A stretch of 64,000 nt of DNA, taken from Ceriagrion tenellum. Its lineage: Eukaryota > Arthropoda > Insecta > Odonata > Coenagrionidae. The notes under the pieces are model-generated. The model was given only the letters and a program-made list of their open reading frames with translations. It did no database searches and had not been told where the DNA came from. Both the position numbers and the translations under genes were made by a program. The stretch's first letter is position 1; the number at the start of each line of letters is the position of its first letter. Below, in pieces: positions 35,695-47,849 of the stretch. The DNA lies in the NCBI GenBank assembly GCA_963169105.1, contig OY720643.1, forward strand, positions 23,346,373 to 23,410,372, in the 5' to 3' direction.

Positions 35695-35745
35695 AAGCTT
35701 TGCCCTCGAGGGGGGTGGCAGCGCCCACCTTGGGAACCACTGGTT
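35695..35745 (-). mobile_element. Single hAT-type terminus
   Basis: On the minus strand it begins CAGTGGTTCCCAAGGTGGGC, typical of a hAT terminal repeat. I found no partner end, so this is a solo remnant. Confidence 0.45.
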
Positions 35746-35976
35746 TAACTCCTCATCCAACAAACGTGTGTTCAGCGGGTGCTATAGCGGGTGTGAGATA
35801 ATGACGACAGGTAAGAACTTGCAATTTAAAATAGAGGGTGGAGAGTAATCTGAGGGGATAAAACATTCTGTAACAGGTATGCACTCACTGATAGAAGGTG
35901 ATGGAAAGGACTGGAGCTCCACTCATCACCTGTCCGCTACTTTCGGCTCCAGATCACGCGTAATAGACCACACCAA

Positions 35977-36745
35977 TAAAAAAAGGCCTTATGGTTTTTG
36001 GTAATCTCTCTTTAGAACTCAAGGAGAAACTTCAGAGAATTAAAAATTCATGTCTTAAATTTATCTACAACCTTCGATATGATGATCACGTAACTTCGTA
36101 CAGGGAAAAAAGTTCATGGACAGGCATAATTACATGCTGCGTGTTTTCCTGTTTACCTTATGTTCATTTTCTGAACCAAAATATTTGTTGGGCCTGTTTA
36201 CAAAACAACCCCATTCCCGAATTATGAACACAAGAAGCGAAGCATCCAATTTCTACTGTCTCGCCCACCGAACTACTAAATGTCATAACTCTTTTTTGGT
36301 TAGATTCACAAAATTATGGAATCTTCTCCCCAAAGATCTGAGGAACATTCAAAACGCAGAAATCATTCAAGCTCAAACTTTATCACAAGCTTCAACACAC
36401 AGAAATCAAATTCTAATTCGCTTTGTCAATGTATATCACTGTCACATATTCTATGTCAAAATTCAATAATTAGTGTCGTGTTTATAATTGCTTTGTAATA
36501 TCTAAGTGTGTTTAAATACCTTTATTATTTTTTAAATTTAAACTTGCATAATATTTGTAATATATTATTAATACTATGCTGAACCACTTTATTGAAGTTT
36601 TGCTGTTAAAAATTTATGTGAAATACTTGGTTATATTTCATTCTATCTCGATGTATTTTTATATATCAAATGTGCTCACCACATATTGTATTATTGGTTC
36701 TCTTAGGGGTATTGTACCCGGAGCAAATAAACTTTATTATTATGC
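35977..36745 (+). mobile_element. LINE 3' end (Jockey/CR1 group), copy 1
   Basis: Frames contain LQRIKNSCLKFIYNLRYDDH, then NTRSEASNFYCLAHRTTKCH, then FTKLWNLLPKDLRN. This is the usual C-terminal order of such LINE proteins. It ends with AATAAACTTTATTATTAT, an ATT-type tail. Confidence 0.8.
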
Positions 36746-36813
36746 GTAACTGCCACCATGATTCGCACCCACTATGCCGCCCGCAGCTGAGCGAGATGGT
36801 TCTCAACCGCGAG

Positions 36814-37215
36814 TAGGCTTGTGCGATGAACGAATTTGCCCATCGAGGGTCGATGAAAAAAAATCATCAAGATGATTCGGTTTCGATGATTGTCATCGGC
36901 GACGATGATTCGATGAACTCACCGATCTCGATAAGTCGATTAATTCATTCATCGCCGACGGAAAGGTAGGGATAGGCACGGGCGGGCGACGCAACACAAA
37001 TAATTATCATCTAATGGGGATGGATGCATTGACTCATCTACATCGGTGAATTCATCGACTCATTGACGTCAGTTCATTTATCAACTCATCGACGTCGGTG
37101 AATTCATCGACGTCGAGGATCGATGACATTCATTGTCATCGACGCGGTTCATCGCAACGCGATGACTAAAATCATCGTCGATGAATTCGATGAATCGACT
37201 CATCGCACAAGCTTA
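36814..37215. mobile_element. hAT-type non-autonomous element, 402 bp
   Basis: Terminal inverted repeats TAGGCTTGTGCGATGA and TCATCGCACAAGCTTA are flanked by the exact 8-base duplication ACCGCGAG (36806-36813, 37216-37223), the hallmark of hAT insertion. The inside is packed with TCGATGA/TCATCGA units in both orientations, which probably act as transposase-binding repeats. No coding capacity. Confidence 0.92.
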
Positions 37216-37689
37216 ACCGCGAGAGAAGGACTCGAGACGCCAGCCAACGGAGGATATAGGACCTGCATAGGTAAGGAGGATTAGTGCGCCGCCACCCGTA
37301 CGTTAATCACCATTTTACTTAAGAGAGAATGGAATAGACGAGGCTCGTAAAGGAACCAGGCTATAAGCTGGGAAAGGCCATTATGACTCCAGCAAGATCT
37401 TAGTGACGCCATCCACGCGTGAATATAACGGTTTTGAAGAGGAGATAATTGACCATCGCTATCATAATCCTCTTACTTAGCCATTAAACATCAACGCCGC
37501 AAAGCACAAATTAATAGGGAGCGATAAATGTGAATTTATAGGTGCATCCGTTAAAAATACGATGAAAAGCGAATATTTCGGAGGAAAATGGCCATGCTGT
37601 TTTGCATGGGCTGCGAAAAGAAATTCTTAATTCAATAGTTTATTTATTAATGGCGGTCTTCCAATAATCACTTTAATCCGCTACTAATT

Positions 37690-38335
37690 CTCCAAAAAGC
37701 AATAGTAAGACAGATTGCCAGAAAATGTCAGTATGAGTCGTCCTTCCCCATCTTTGTGGATTTACTTCCCCTACGCCAGCTCTATATTTATAAGGTACTG
37801 AAAATATTCTACCTAAGAAGGGGTGATAAACCTAATGTCGAAACCCATCTGTACAAATTAAGATCTACAGTGATGCATAGTTTGCCCAAGCCTAATTTGA
37901 CGTTATTCCAGCGATCTTTTATTTACATGGGGCCAAAATTATTTTATATATTTTCGGATGATATAAGAGATAAAATTAGTCTATCATCATTTCTTTACAG
38001 GGTTAAAAGATATTCGATGCAGAAAACCCTGATATTTTTTTGTCAATATTAACTGTTAAGTCAATGTTAACTGTTAAGAATCATTTTAATATGTTTGCAC
38101 GACAGGTTGAGATTTAAAAATTGTGATCCTTTTCATTTTATACCTATGGTACATATTTTGTCTCAGTATATTTCATTTAGAGTTTATTCTTACTGATAAA
38201 TTGTTTTTTTGAGGTATCCCTAATACTGGCAAAGCCTAAAGGGATCCATAATATTTATCCTTTGTTATACCTTATAGTTGTGTTTGTACAGTTGATATAA
38301 TGGATAAATAAATTTATTATTATTATTATTTTTGT
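37690..38335 (+). mobile_element. LINE 3' end (Jockey/CR1 group), copy 2
   Basis: Open from about 37690: QKAIVRQIARKCQ, then LLPLRQLYIYKVLKIFYLRR, then LYKLRSTVMHSLPKPN, then SFIYMGPKLFYIFSDDIRD, then a stop at 38050. The element ends in TAAATTTATTATTATTATTA. A scrap of the same family (SFVYVGPKFYH) lies at 57070-57100. Confidence 0.75.
38316..38335. repeat. ATT microsatellite at 3' border of R4/Dong copy
   Basis: Six to seven TTA units that also serve as the tail of the LINE to the left. Confidence 0.8.
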
Positions 38336-38337
38336 TA

Positions 38338-39875
38338 CTTCTGTAACTTCCCCTCCGAGTCCCCGGCTAACATCGGGATTCGTTGCCGTCATAATGGCCG
38401 AGAACTCGAGAGGGGCGGTGCAGGTGTTCGTAGCCGCTTCCGATTAACCCATCGGATCAGTGGCTACGCTGCGTTCGGGTCGTGCGCACGAAGCAGACGG
38501 AGCGACCCCAAGAGGACGGCCTTCTGCATGCGGGCTGCAAGTGATTCCGCCTGTGCCACGCAAGCAGGAATACACTTGATGCTCTGTATCAGCGAGCCCT
38601 TGATTCCACCGAGCACACCTATGACTAGGACTACTAGTTTTACAGAGTGTCCCGGGTACATCTGCCGAAGTTCGAACAGCAGGTCTTGATATTTCGTCCG
38701 TTTTTCCGCCTCTTTCGAGTCCGAGTTCGAATCGGCCGGAGCCGAAAACTCAATTACGAACATGGAACGAGATTGGCGGTCGAGGAGAACGATGTCAGGC
38801 TTGTTCGCCTCCAACTGCCTGGTGGTGGGGAATGAGTAATTCCACCAGATTTTTATTTTGTCGTTCTCCACGACGGACTCAATATCTCCAGGGGCATAGG
38901 GCAGCACATAAACTTCGTCGACGCCGTAATGATGTCGAAGGTGGAAATACAACACCCGCAGAGCTGCGTTGTGCCGAGCTAAATACGCTGACTGCGCGTA
39001 ATAACTGCAGCCGGAGAGAAGGTGACTCAAAGTCTCCGGCTTGGCTCGGCACGCTCTGCATCTCGTGTCCGTCACCTCCGCCTTGAATATCATTCGGCGG
39101 TACACGAGAGTGTTGATGACACCATCCTGGCACGCGAGAACGAAACCCTCTGTTTCGGACCTGAGGCAAGGCAAACGTCAGCTCCTTCGATAGCCCATTT
39201 TTTTCCATGTTTCGGTAGAAACCTCCATGCATGGGCTTATCGGTGTGTGTCTTGAGCAAGGTCTTCTGCTCAGCCTTTTTGACCTCGAGCTTTAAGACGT
39301 CTGCCCTCAGTGACACGATTGACGTGCCACTGTCGTTACCGTCGGATGACAGGTCAAAGTCCAGACCGATTTCGTCCGCTGCCCTCTTCGCCGCCTGGAA
39401 GAGGAACGCCCCCACCCCGGCACCTTCGTGCTCCCTTACGAGAGTGAGCAGGGGGTCCGTGCTGTTGAACACACGGCAAACTGTACCCAAAACAACTCTG
39501 TTATGTAGACACTCCAGGCTCAACAGACCTCTACCGCCTACACTGCGAGGGAGATACAATCTGGCGACGGAAGATTTCGGATGAAGACTTCTATAGATGG
39601 TCAGCATCTTCCTCGTTCCCCGATCGAGGTTTTGCAACTCGTTGACATTCCATTCCATGCATCCGAAGGTGTACAGCAGTGTCGGAACCGCGAACATGTT
39701 CGTGGCAAGAACCTTGTTCTTGCTAGACAGCTCAGAACTCCAGATTTTTCTGAGAGTCTGTCTGTACTTGGCGGTGAGTCTTTCCTTCACTGCTGCTACC
39801 TCCTGCATTCAACGCTGGGGGACGCCGAGGTATTCGTAGCATTCGTCATCTTGCAGATGACGAACGACGTTCCCG
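38338..39875 (-). mobile_element. R4/Dong-like LINE, 5'-truncated, inserted in ATT repeats
   Basis: On the minus strand a 5'-truncated frame (EYLGVPQ, stop, then 39808-39170) gives the post-polymerase region (LLYTFGCMEWNVNELQNLDR, LYLPRSVGGRGLLSLE, THTDKPMHGGFYRN). A one-base frameshift near 39175 leads into 39174-38464. This part has a Cys/His motif C-X2-C-X8-H-X4-C (CRACRAKPETLSHLLSGC) followed by a PD-(D/E)XK restriction-like endonuclease (KPDIVLLD, MFVIEFSAPA, KYQDLLFELRQ). That order is diagnostic of the R2/R4 type of LINE with a C-terminal endonuclease. The catalytic RT core is missing. (ATT)n lies on both sides, as described for Dong, which targets TAA repeats. Confidence 0.88.
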
Positions 39876-39896
39876 TATTATTATTATTATTATTAC
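39876..39896. repeat. ATT microsatellite at 5' border of R4/Dong copy
   Basis: Seven ATT units adjoin the truncated 5' end of the R4/Dong element. Confidence 0.8.
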
Positions 39897-39904
39897 TTAT
39901 TTAT

Positions 39905-40035
39905 TTAGAGTTTTCAAGGATAGGTCAGTATGGAGGAAATTATTGAAGCAGAGTGAGGTGTACAAATATGTATTAAAGAGTGAAACTAGGTGACTCTGCC
40001 TACTCCGGAAGGGAACGGCGTGAATGCTATGTATG
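39905..40035 (+). mobile_element. LINE-H 3' untranslated fragment
   Basis: AAGGATAGGTCAGTATGGAG through GGGAACGGCGTGAATG matches 16386-16500 in the same orientation. Confidence 0.75.
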
Positions 40036-40039
40036 TAAT

Positions 40040-40465
40040 CTTTCTTGGAAAACGTGGCACTCTGTGGATCGGAAACATGGACCATTGGAAAAGCAAACCA
40101 GAACAGACTAGGAGCCTTCGAAACCTGGTGCTGGAGGAGGATGCTGAAGATAAAATAGACGGACAAAAAAATAAGAAATGATGAAGTTTTCAGAAGAGTA
40201 GTAGAGGAGAGAACCACATGAAACACTATAGAAAAAAGAAGAACAAGATGGATTGGAAACACCGTGAAACACAATGGGTTTGTGGTGAACATAATTGATG
40301 GTAATATAGAGAGAAAAGTCCCCAACTGAAGACCCAGGAATAAGTTAATGGACCAAATAAAGAGGAAAGTACATAGGAAGAGATACCAGGAGGTAAGGGA
40401 ACTAGCATTAGAAAGGGAAGGGTAAAGGGCTGCAGTCAACCAATCTTTGGATTGAACAACAAATG
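40040..40465 (+). mobile_element. RTE-like LINE fragment 4
   Basis: Frame pieces RSLRNLVLEED, EDKIDGQK, RTRWIGNTVKHNGFVVNI, then VRELALEREG and a short tail. Nearly identical in damage to the copy at 53935. Confidence 0.85.
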
Positions 40466-41626
40466 AATGAAGAAAGAGGATTATGTTAATGGGCTCCATT
40501 CTATATTTTGATTTACTGGGTGAATAGCTCTTATTTTTGGGCCTTTTAATCCTGTACTTAATGTACTGACTTTTATCTGTTCTAGTAAGGAGACCAGGCT
40601 TCAGTTGAAATAGATGTGTCTCTAATACCAGTGACCAAATTGTTGGGAAGTACGATTCATACTTGAGTTCAATAACCATAGTACCACCGCTATTTTCTAT
40701 CTTTTAAGTGTACCATATTTGTTTTGTCAACCCCTGCCGGTCACTGAAAGATAAGGACGATTGATCACTCAATAATTTTAAACAACGTTCTTTCGGATGG
40801 CAGAAAACAGCTATCATTTATAGATAAATGAATTAACTTAACTGGGCAGAAAAGGTTGCCATAGTAGGTGCCAACCGGGCATTTGAATTACTGATTCTTA
40901 CCCTTGTAATGATAACCATTGCAGAAATCTAGAAATACGAATGCTATATTATCTCCTGTGGAATATGTTTCGGTCTAATTATAATCGTTACCGCAATTCA
41001 TGGAACAGAGTAGGTTAATTGTTATTATAACTGCCAGTATTTGACGGTCCGTAAAGTTATTTTAAATTTATTTTGACAGTTTAATCCCCCTAATTTTGAA
41101 AGAAAAACCCTAAAGCCTTAACTTACGACTCAAGTTCGCCTATTCCACAATTCTACTGCTCTCCTTGACATTTAACTTGCCCATTTCACCTATTTTTCTA
41201 CTTATTCCTCCACCAAGTAATCTTTAAACAACACGTTTCCTATTTTTGCCTCGAAATAATACCACACGGTCCACACTTACATTTACATTTTCTGATTTTT
41301 TAAATGATGTTTTGGTCCAATTTTTTTATGGCCTAGCTTTCTCCCTCACTCATCCGCCTGTTATGCCCAAGGAGAAAAAAAATGATAACATAATTCCTTT
41401 AAACCAGGTTTGCTATAGATCTGGAACACCAGGAAAAATCATGGCAATTGTAATGGGTATAGAAACCCAGAAAAGCTCCCTGGAAAATTGCATTCCCTGG
41501 TCAATATCTAATTGTTCTCGATGGTTAAGGAGTCAGATATTTGGCACTTCTTAGTACAGTGCCTATTTGAGGCAGTGAATCTCTTTATAGGGTCTGAATG
41601 ATTTCTGTATAGTTGCCACATTTACA
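40466..41626. other. No gene seen
   Basis: AT-rich. A 102-codon frame at 41246-41554 has no recognised domain. Confidence 0.4.
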
Positions 41627-41945
41627 TCTACATCTACATACTACCCCGCGAGCCCCAGCATGGTCATGTGGCAGGGGGTGGTAGATCACCAGCAGTGTAA
41701 AGATGTAAAACTTTTGGAGATGAAATGGTGACATGTACTATGGGAGTGTATTCAGAGGAGCTCAGTTTTTATTTTGGTCACTAATTGTGCACGGAAAGAA
41801 CGAGTTTTTGTACCTATCTGTTCATCAGAGTATCTGTCTTATTTTATCGCATCTGTCAAACCTAGAGATGTAGTGAGGCGTCATGATAATATTCTCTATA
41901 CCGCCCTGAAACACATCAGTTCTGAAATTCTCAAGAAATGATAAT
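41627..41945 (-). mobile_element. LINE-F 3' untranslated region
   Basis: TCTACATCTACATACTACCC, CATGTGGCAGGGGGTGG and GTAGTGAGGCGTCATGATAA match the other LINE-F tails. 5'-truncated. Confidence 0.85.
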
Positions 41946-42837
41946 TAAATTTGCCCCCAAAATAAACTTATAGAACCCTATTCTATGCACTCTTCTTGAG
42001 GAAAATGGAATATTTATTCAGCCTCTGCATTTGCACAAGTAAATCACGTCCCTCATCTTGGCTGAGACCATAGAATAATATGCCATCAAATAGGACGTCA
42101 ATTTCCCCGCAGGCGATAGACGCAGTGTTCCGCGCTGCGCTGCGCAACTTTATTAATCCCCCTTAATAGTACCAGAGTTAATAAGCAGTGTTCCTGTTCT
42201 AACGCTTTCTTTTAAACACAAGTTTATTCATGAATGGACAATTGCCCCTGAAAAAGCGTTAATTTTGGCCCGGAAAACTTGTCTAAAGCCAGGAAATTTC
42301 TTAAGTTCTTGTCTGCAGAAACCCTGTAAACCGTACTTCATCTATGGGATTTCTCAATGAATACTTAAGCAGAAATAAATAAATCTCTTCTTATAAATGG
42401 AAACTAGCCTTGATATTTTTTCCTACGTAACTCTTTGCGATTATGTGGGAACGTACCATTTTTTTCTGATTAATTAGATAGAAATAAAGTGTGCGGGTGT
42501 GGAAACTAATTTCTACTTCGATCCTTTTTGGCGTTTTTACTTTACTTACTCCATACGTACAAAAAGAATGGCGCGAGTTGCAAGGTGACATAAAAAAATA
42601 AAAACACTTTATTTTATGAAATTTGGAACAATTTCGTAATAGCTCACGTAATTAAGGATCGAAAACAAATTTTAATCATAAAAATTAACTATTGAGCTAA
42701 ACTTCCATTTTATGACCCATCACTCAAGTTCTTGCGATTTTGAATAATGATTTTTATTTTTTCAAAAGAAGCAAACCTTGAAAGCATTTACTACATTTCT
42801 TGAGTTTGGTTAACATTTTTTAAGATTTATCGCACAA
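41946..42837. other. No gene seen
   Basis: Nothing recognised. Confidence 0.4.
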
Positions 42838-43092
42838 GTTACTTGTAACAAGCGACTTTTGGCGTAACTTGGAGATGTAATTGGCTATGCAAGTGGGTTA
42901 TAATAACTTTAAAAACTTCGTTAAGTCGCTTACAGAAGCGTATTGTTGCCTTTATAAACAGCTACCAATCTGTCACTATACTAAGTTGTGAAACCTTCCT
43001 TTTTTTCTAAGTCAACAGTCAAAGTAAAATTCTACTTAAGCTCTTGCAGAAGAAACTTGCGGCTGTGACCTGCCAGCATGAACCCACCCTAA
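42838..43092 (+). repeat. Repeat J, first copy
   Basis: Left GCACAAGTTACTTGTAACAA and right CTTGCAGAAGAAACTTGCGG are approximate inverted copies. The same layout appears at 61530-61800. A non-autonomous DNA element is likely. Confidence 0.5.
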
Positions 43093-43865
43093 TGGAAGTA
43101 GATGTGAACGATCTTTAGCCGTAACCGAGACTTGGACTTGCATTGAAAGTATTGCCTTCTCATTAACGACACCACGATATCAAAGAGTTTTAAAGTTGGA
43201 ACATTATCCGACTTTTGATTCTTGAAAAATGTGAGCCTTATAGGGAAAGTCTCGCAGTTTTAGGCGGATCTCTGTAAATATAATGACGGAAAATGCGACT
43301 GGGGATTATCGTTTACTCAGTCATGTGAGCCCGGCGTATGCAGGCACCGTGCAAAATTAAAATTTCGCGCAAAGGTCATTTAAACCAACGAGTAAACTTT
43401 ACAGAATGCATTTATTGATAATTATGAGTTAAGGTCTTCTTCCTTTTGATGGTAAGTGTGTTTAAATATAAGATTTCCGGTAAAGTTTGGGCCAAAATCA
43501 GGTCCCATTTACCTTCTAAGTTATTCATGGGAGACTCGCGATATATTGGTGTGAATTACGAAGGATTGAAGACTTAAAAAATGTAATGAAATCAGTGCTC
43601 GGTGAATCCCCCTATTTAAGCTTTCTCTTGTCCAATACATCAACAGTTTTAAGAGGAATCTTGTTCTGGACTCCCATCTATATCACTGTGGGTTACGAAA
43701 AATAGAAATTTCATCAATATTAAGAAATTGGTACGCATTAATACGCAGCAGATTGAAACACAAATAGAGTAGCCCTTAAACAAAATTAGCGGATAACTGA
43801 AAGGCGACCTGATCACTCGACGCATGGTATGTATTGCGGAAGAAGCAACACATTAGTATTGGATT
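43093..43865. other. No gene seen
   Basis: Nothing recognised. Confidence 0.4.
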
Positions 43866-43866
43866 T

Positions 43867-43915
43867 CAGGATCCCTGACGATGATAGGCGAGTCCGCCGT
43901 CGAAACGCTGGCAGT
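43867..43915 (+). ncRNA. Hammerhead-like motif, incomplete
   Basis: CUGACGA, then GAU-A-GGCG/CGCC-GUC as stem II, then GAAA. Stem III is poor and stem I absent. Probably a decayed Penelope terminus. Confidence 0.3.
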
Positions 43916-44465
43916 AATAGATAACTAAAACCGGATGTAAACCCGAGAGCTTTTCAATCAAGAGATCCCAGTCCTCAAGAATCTAACTTTCCCAGGGAGC
44001 TAAAGCCAAGCTCATCTCTTAATGTGCTCTCCCCCCCTCTCACGATGTTGAAAAACTGTGTGGAGCGGAAACAGACGAAGATCAAAGCCCTTATCGGTGG
44101 TCGGACACAATGCGTCGAATTTCGACAGAGGCGCGACAACCTCACGTTAAAGGGGGGGGAATTAAAATCCTCGTTCCCCCTACCAACCCATTTCGTCACA
44201 AACCCTTGACCGAATGGATACAGAAAATCAATACCCTTAAACTACTACCCAAGAGAGAAAACCGATACGCAAAATCGTGCTCGAAGCAATCAATCGATCT
44301 ATTGAGGTCGACCGAGAGACTTAAGAGAGAGACAGGTCGGTTCTTGCTACTTGTTCAAATCCCCGCGAGAATTTTGTTCCCCAACATCGTTTTTCTTCCA
44401 ACTCTAGAAGTTTCCCTTCCACAATGAGTCCTCTGAGGATGAATCCAAAGAGGCTAACTTGTAAT
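43916..44465. other. No gene seen
   Basis: Open frames on both strands at 43975-44427 overlap and carry no recognised domain. Confidence 0.35.
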
Positions 44466-44470
44466 CCATT

Positions 44471-45022
44471 TAAGGTAGTGCGAGCGAGATAGTTCCCAAA
44501 TCATAATAGAGACCATGTTCAATTTTTATGCGTTTTAATTTCACCAACTGTGAGCCACACGATTTAAATCTTGTATTATTAATGGTACAATAAAATAATT
44601 TTAAATGACAGGAATTGTAAGTAATCAAATGAAAATATCTATGTAAGTCTTTAACTTGACTCATTTTTTCACGCGGCACGTTTGAAACTCCATCAAAACG
44701 GAAAGTTTTTTTGTGACCCCGAAGAATTTACTGCGGTGACAATATGATTTATTTTCATAAATAGTTGTGAAAAAACACAAACTACACACTGTTGATTTTT
44801 TGACGAGATCTAGGTGTAGGGAAGCCTCATTTTTTTTTAATAAGGTCTCTCTGGAGTGCATTTACGTACCATTTCCAATATAAAAGGGCTGGTAGTATTT
44901 GACAAATATCTCGGAAAGTAATGGGTTGAATTTTTGGTGTCAATGGATGGATGATATATTTTCCTTTAAATGAGAGGAAATTCATCGATTTCTAGGTAAA
45001 ATTATATTTCGCTCAAACTACC
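44471..45022 (+). mobile_element. MITE-A copy 5
   Basis: TTTAAGGTAGTGCGAGCGAG at the left and TCGCTCAAACTACCT at the right, with all internal landmarks. It abuts a related A2 element. Confidence 0.85.
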
Positions 45023-45024
45023 TG

Positions 45025-45200
45025 CAGTGGCTGGAGTGGTTATCAAAAGTCATTGAGTACATATTTTCATAACTTTTCCAGTAAGTAAGTAAAAAAAACT
45101 CTTGGACCACATATCACTCGAGTACAACTGTTTATTTGTTGGAATAACCATGCATGTAGTAAAATAAAAGATGCAAAATGTATCATTTAAAACTTCGCCT
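45025..45200 (+). repeat. A2 repeat, left part
   Basis: GCAGTGGCTGGAGTGGTTAT resembles the left part of MITE-A copy 2 and the repeats at 60043 and 63424. Confidence 0.5.
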
Positions 45201-45540
45201 TCAAAGAAGACTCGCTAAGATGTGATTCTTCCAGATGTAATTGCTTTTACCACAGAGTACTATCATTACTCTATGCTTTTACGTCGTCCAAACTGGCCGA
45301 AAATTCAAGACTATGGAAATGCTGAACCATTAAGAAGTTTAATTTATCGTGACTATAACTCGGTGTTTGCAAAAAATCTGCTAGAGTTGAATTCTACTTT
45401 TAATCTTTCCTTTTTATATTTTTGTGATAAAAAAGTCTGAGCACATGCAATTGAGTTATTTCTTAATATATGTCAAGTTCAATATGGCTTAGTGTTTAAT
45501 TAGCATCAAATTTCCAAGAAACTAAACCGGTGAGACACAA

Positions 45541-45730
45541 TTTTTTTAGAGGATTTAATGGTTACATTTACAAAATCACATACTTAAAAACACACACGAC
45601 CCGGGTTTCAACGCTTAATCGTCATCTTCAGGTTCAGGTCTGAAGATGACGCTTAAGCGTTGAAACCCGGGTCGTGTGTGTTTTTAAGTATGTGGTTTTG
45701 TAAATGTAACCATTAAATCCTCAGAAAAAA
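45541..45730. mobile_element. Palindrome of Penelope-type termini with two hammerhead-like cores
   Basis: Arms 45541-45631 and 45640-45730 are inverted copies around an 8-base spacer (GTTCAGGT). The right arm on the plus strand has CUGAAGA (45640), an extra U, stem II GACGC/GCGUU, GAAA, palindromic stem III ACCCGGGU and GUC. The left arm carries the same on the minus strand. Conserved outer part: ACATTTACAAAAYCACA. Homologue at 52387. Confidence 0.8.
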
Positions 45731-45816
45731 TATGGAATACCACAAAGTTACCAAGGAACTTGTATTATTTATACAATTTTATTAACTCCAACTTGAAAAT
45801 ATTTCCACTAAGTAAT

Positions 45817-46126
45817 GGGGGATCGGGTTTGCGTGATGGTTAGAGTACTGGCTAACCATACGGGAGATCAGGGTACCAATCAGAGGGTTCCAAAGGTTCC
45901 CAGGGTTCCCTGCAGAGGAGGACATTTTTCAGAAGAAACCCGATCCCTTCTTGAGAGTCTTGTGGAGAGCACTTCAAGTGCAGTACTCCATCTGTCGAAT
46001 TAGACATTACACCGTGGTCCCCTTGACGCCTTTTATGAAGACGACGAGTTTCTCTCCACCCTTCCTCCCTTATCCATCCCCTACGTTGCAAATAACCTTA
46101 GCTGTCGGTGCCTCCCTAAAATCCAA
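45817..46126 (+). mobile_element. tRNA-derived SINE-S copy 2
   Basis: GGGGGATCGGGTTTGCGTG head, TTAGAGTACTGGCTAACC, a duplicated GGTTCCCAGGGTTCCC in place of a clean B box, then TTACACCGTGGTCCCCTTGA. Target duplication not obvious. More diverged than copies 1 and 3. Confidence 0.75.
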
Positions 46127-46359
46127 TCCAATCTATAAATTAACCTATACAAAGCTTCACGGAAGATTGTACACATACAAATATCGCTCCGACCATCTTA
46201 AATAGGTCCCACGACCACTATGTGAGACAAAACAAATACCGGAGTCCACCCTTTCATCTGCATCGTTTATAAAAATATATCATTTTCCGATTACAAGCCT
46301 ATTGGCCCATTGTGTTGACTTTACACCAGAAAAATCGAATTGAATTCATTATAATGCTT

Positions 46360-46463
46360 AAAATCGTGCCTTTTGAAAACATGCCATCGCATTCAATAAA
46401 ATAAACGAAGTCGATATTCAGAACCGAAAAAGGAAATAAATACGACATATAAGGCCCCAGATA
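46360..46463. repeat. Inverted counterpart of 51907-52010
   Basis: 104 bases (AACGAAGTCGATATTCAGAA, AAGGCCCCAGATA) are the reverse complement of 51907-52010 at about 90 percent. With the palindromes at 45541 and 52387 this makes a collinear inverted duplication. Confidence 0.85.
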
Positions 46464-46557
46464 GGATCCTTCACAATTAGACGTCCAAGGTGGGCGAAGA
46501 CTTCAGTAAACGATCGGATAGGTATCCTTCCGCTCGTTATTACACATGGAACTCCAT

Positions 46558-47113
46558 TTAAGGTAGTGCGAGCGAGATAGGTCCCTAATCATAATAGAGA
46601 CCATATTCGAATGATACGTTTTGATTTCACCAGCTGTAGAACACATCATTTAATATTGCATTATTAATGGTGCAATAATATAGTTTTACATGACAGAAAT
46701 TGTAAGTAATCAAATGAAAATAACTAACTAAGTCTTTTAGTTGACTCTTGTTTTCCACGCGGTACGTTTGTATGTCCATCAAAACGGAAGGTTTATTGTG
46801 ATCTCGAAGAATTTACAGCGGTAAAATATGATTATTTCCAAAAATAGTTGAGAAAGCATAAAAAATACACGCTGTTGATTTATTGACGAGGTCTACTTGT
46901 TATAAATTCCTCATTTGTTAAATAAAGACTCTTTGGAGTGCATACACGTACCATTTCCCATGAAAAATGGCTGGTATTTTCTGGCAAATATCTCGGAAAG
47001 TAATATGGTGAAGGGTTGGATTTTTTGTGTCAATGGAAGGGTGATATATTTTTCTTTAGAATGAGATGAAATTCATTGATTTCTAGGAAAAATGATATTA
47101 CGCTCAAACTACC
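46558..47113 (+). mobile_element. MITE-A copy 6
   Basis: TTTAAGGTAGTGCGAGCGAG to ACGCTCAAACTACCTTCC. Closest to copy 5. Confidence 0.85.
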
Positions 47114-47807
47114 TTCCAACACGAGTAATACTGCCTTTTTTTCTTGGATAGTGATACGCGAGGTAATGTTCTTGAAAAATCATTTCGTCGCAACAAAGGA
47201 GTGATAGATTTTATTTAATATCCTTTGTAGTCGCTGAATTTTTGTGGTATAGGTTTGACTATGTGGAAGAAGGTGAGCCAGCTATTTTTCAGGTTGATGA
47301 AAATGGTCTTGACCTAATGCAGGTGTGAGGTCATAAAATTGATGTTTCAACTCCTGGGTGGACACCTTACTCAGTTGCTGATAGCTTTTTCCCGTGACCT
47401 AAACAGTGGATCAAGGTTTTTTCATGTCTTAAAATATTTTGCATTCCTATATTTTTTGACTTCGTTTCCACAAAATTTTTACGGCTCTACCATCGAATTT
47501 CACTTGGTCCCAATGGCAAAACTAGGGCACATTGAAAACAAACAAGGGCTGATTCTTTAAAAGATACTCATTCTCAGTTTGCCATTTAAAAGTATTAAGC
47601 GATAAATTTTTACGTACACTCAAACATCGCTAGGTGTCCTGTTCTTTTTAATGGACGAGAGTAATTTGGGGCTGAGGGTGTTCAAGCTGCTGGTTTTCTC
47701 ACCTCTGCCTGTTGTTGTGTATGGTTTATTTCAATTAATTAATTCATTTGATAATAACCGATTTAAAAGTCTTGGCGATGTGCTAGTGGTAACCTTAAAT
47801 TTCACCG

Positions 47808-47847
47808 CGCTAATGACCTTAGTGATCGGTTGTCTCCCCAAATAACA
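47808..47847 (+). mobile_element. SINE-S 3' end fragment
   Basis: CTAATGACCTTAGTGATCGG and TGTCTCCCCAAATAAC match the last 40 bases of SINE-S. Confidence 0.6.
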
Positions 47848-47849
47848 CG

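Noticed and set aside
43867..43915. Functional hammerhead at this site
   Set aside because: Stem I absent and stem III poor; kept only as a low-confidence relic.
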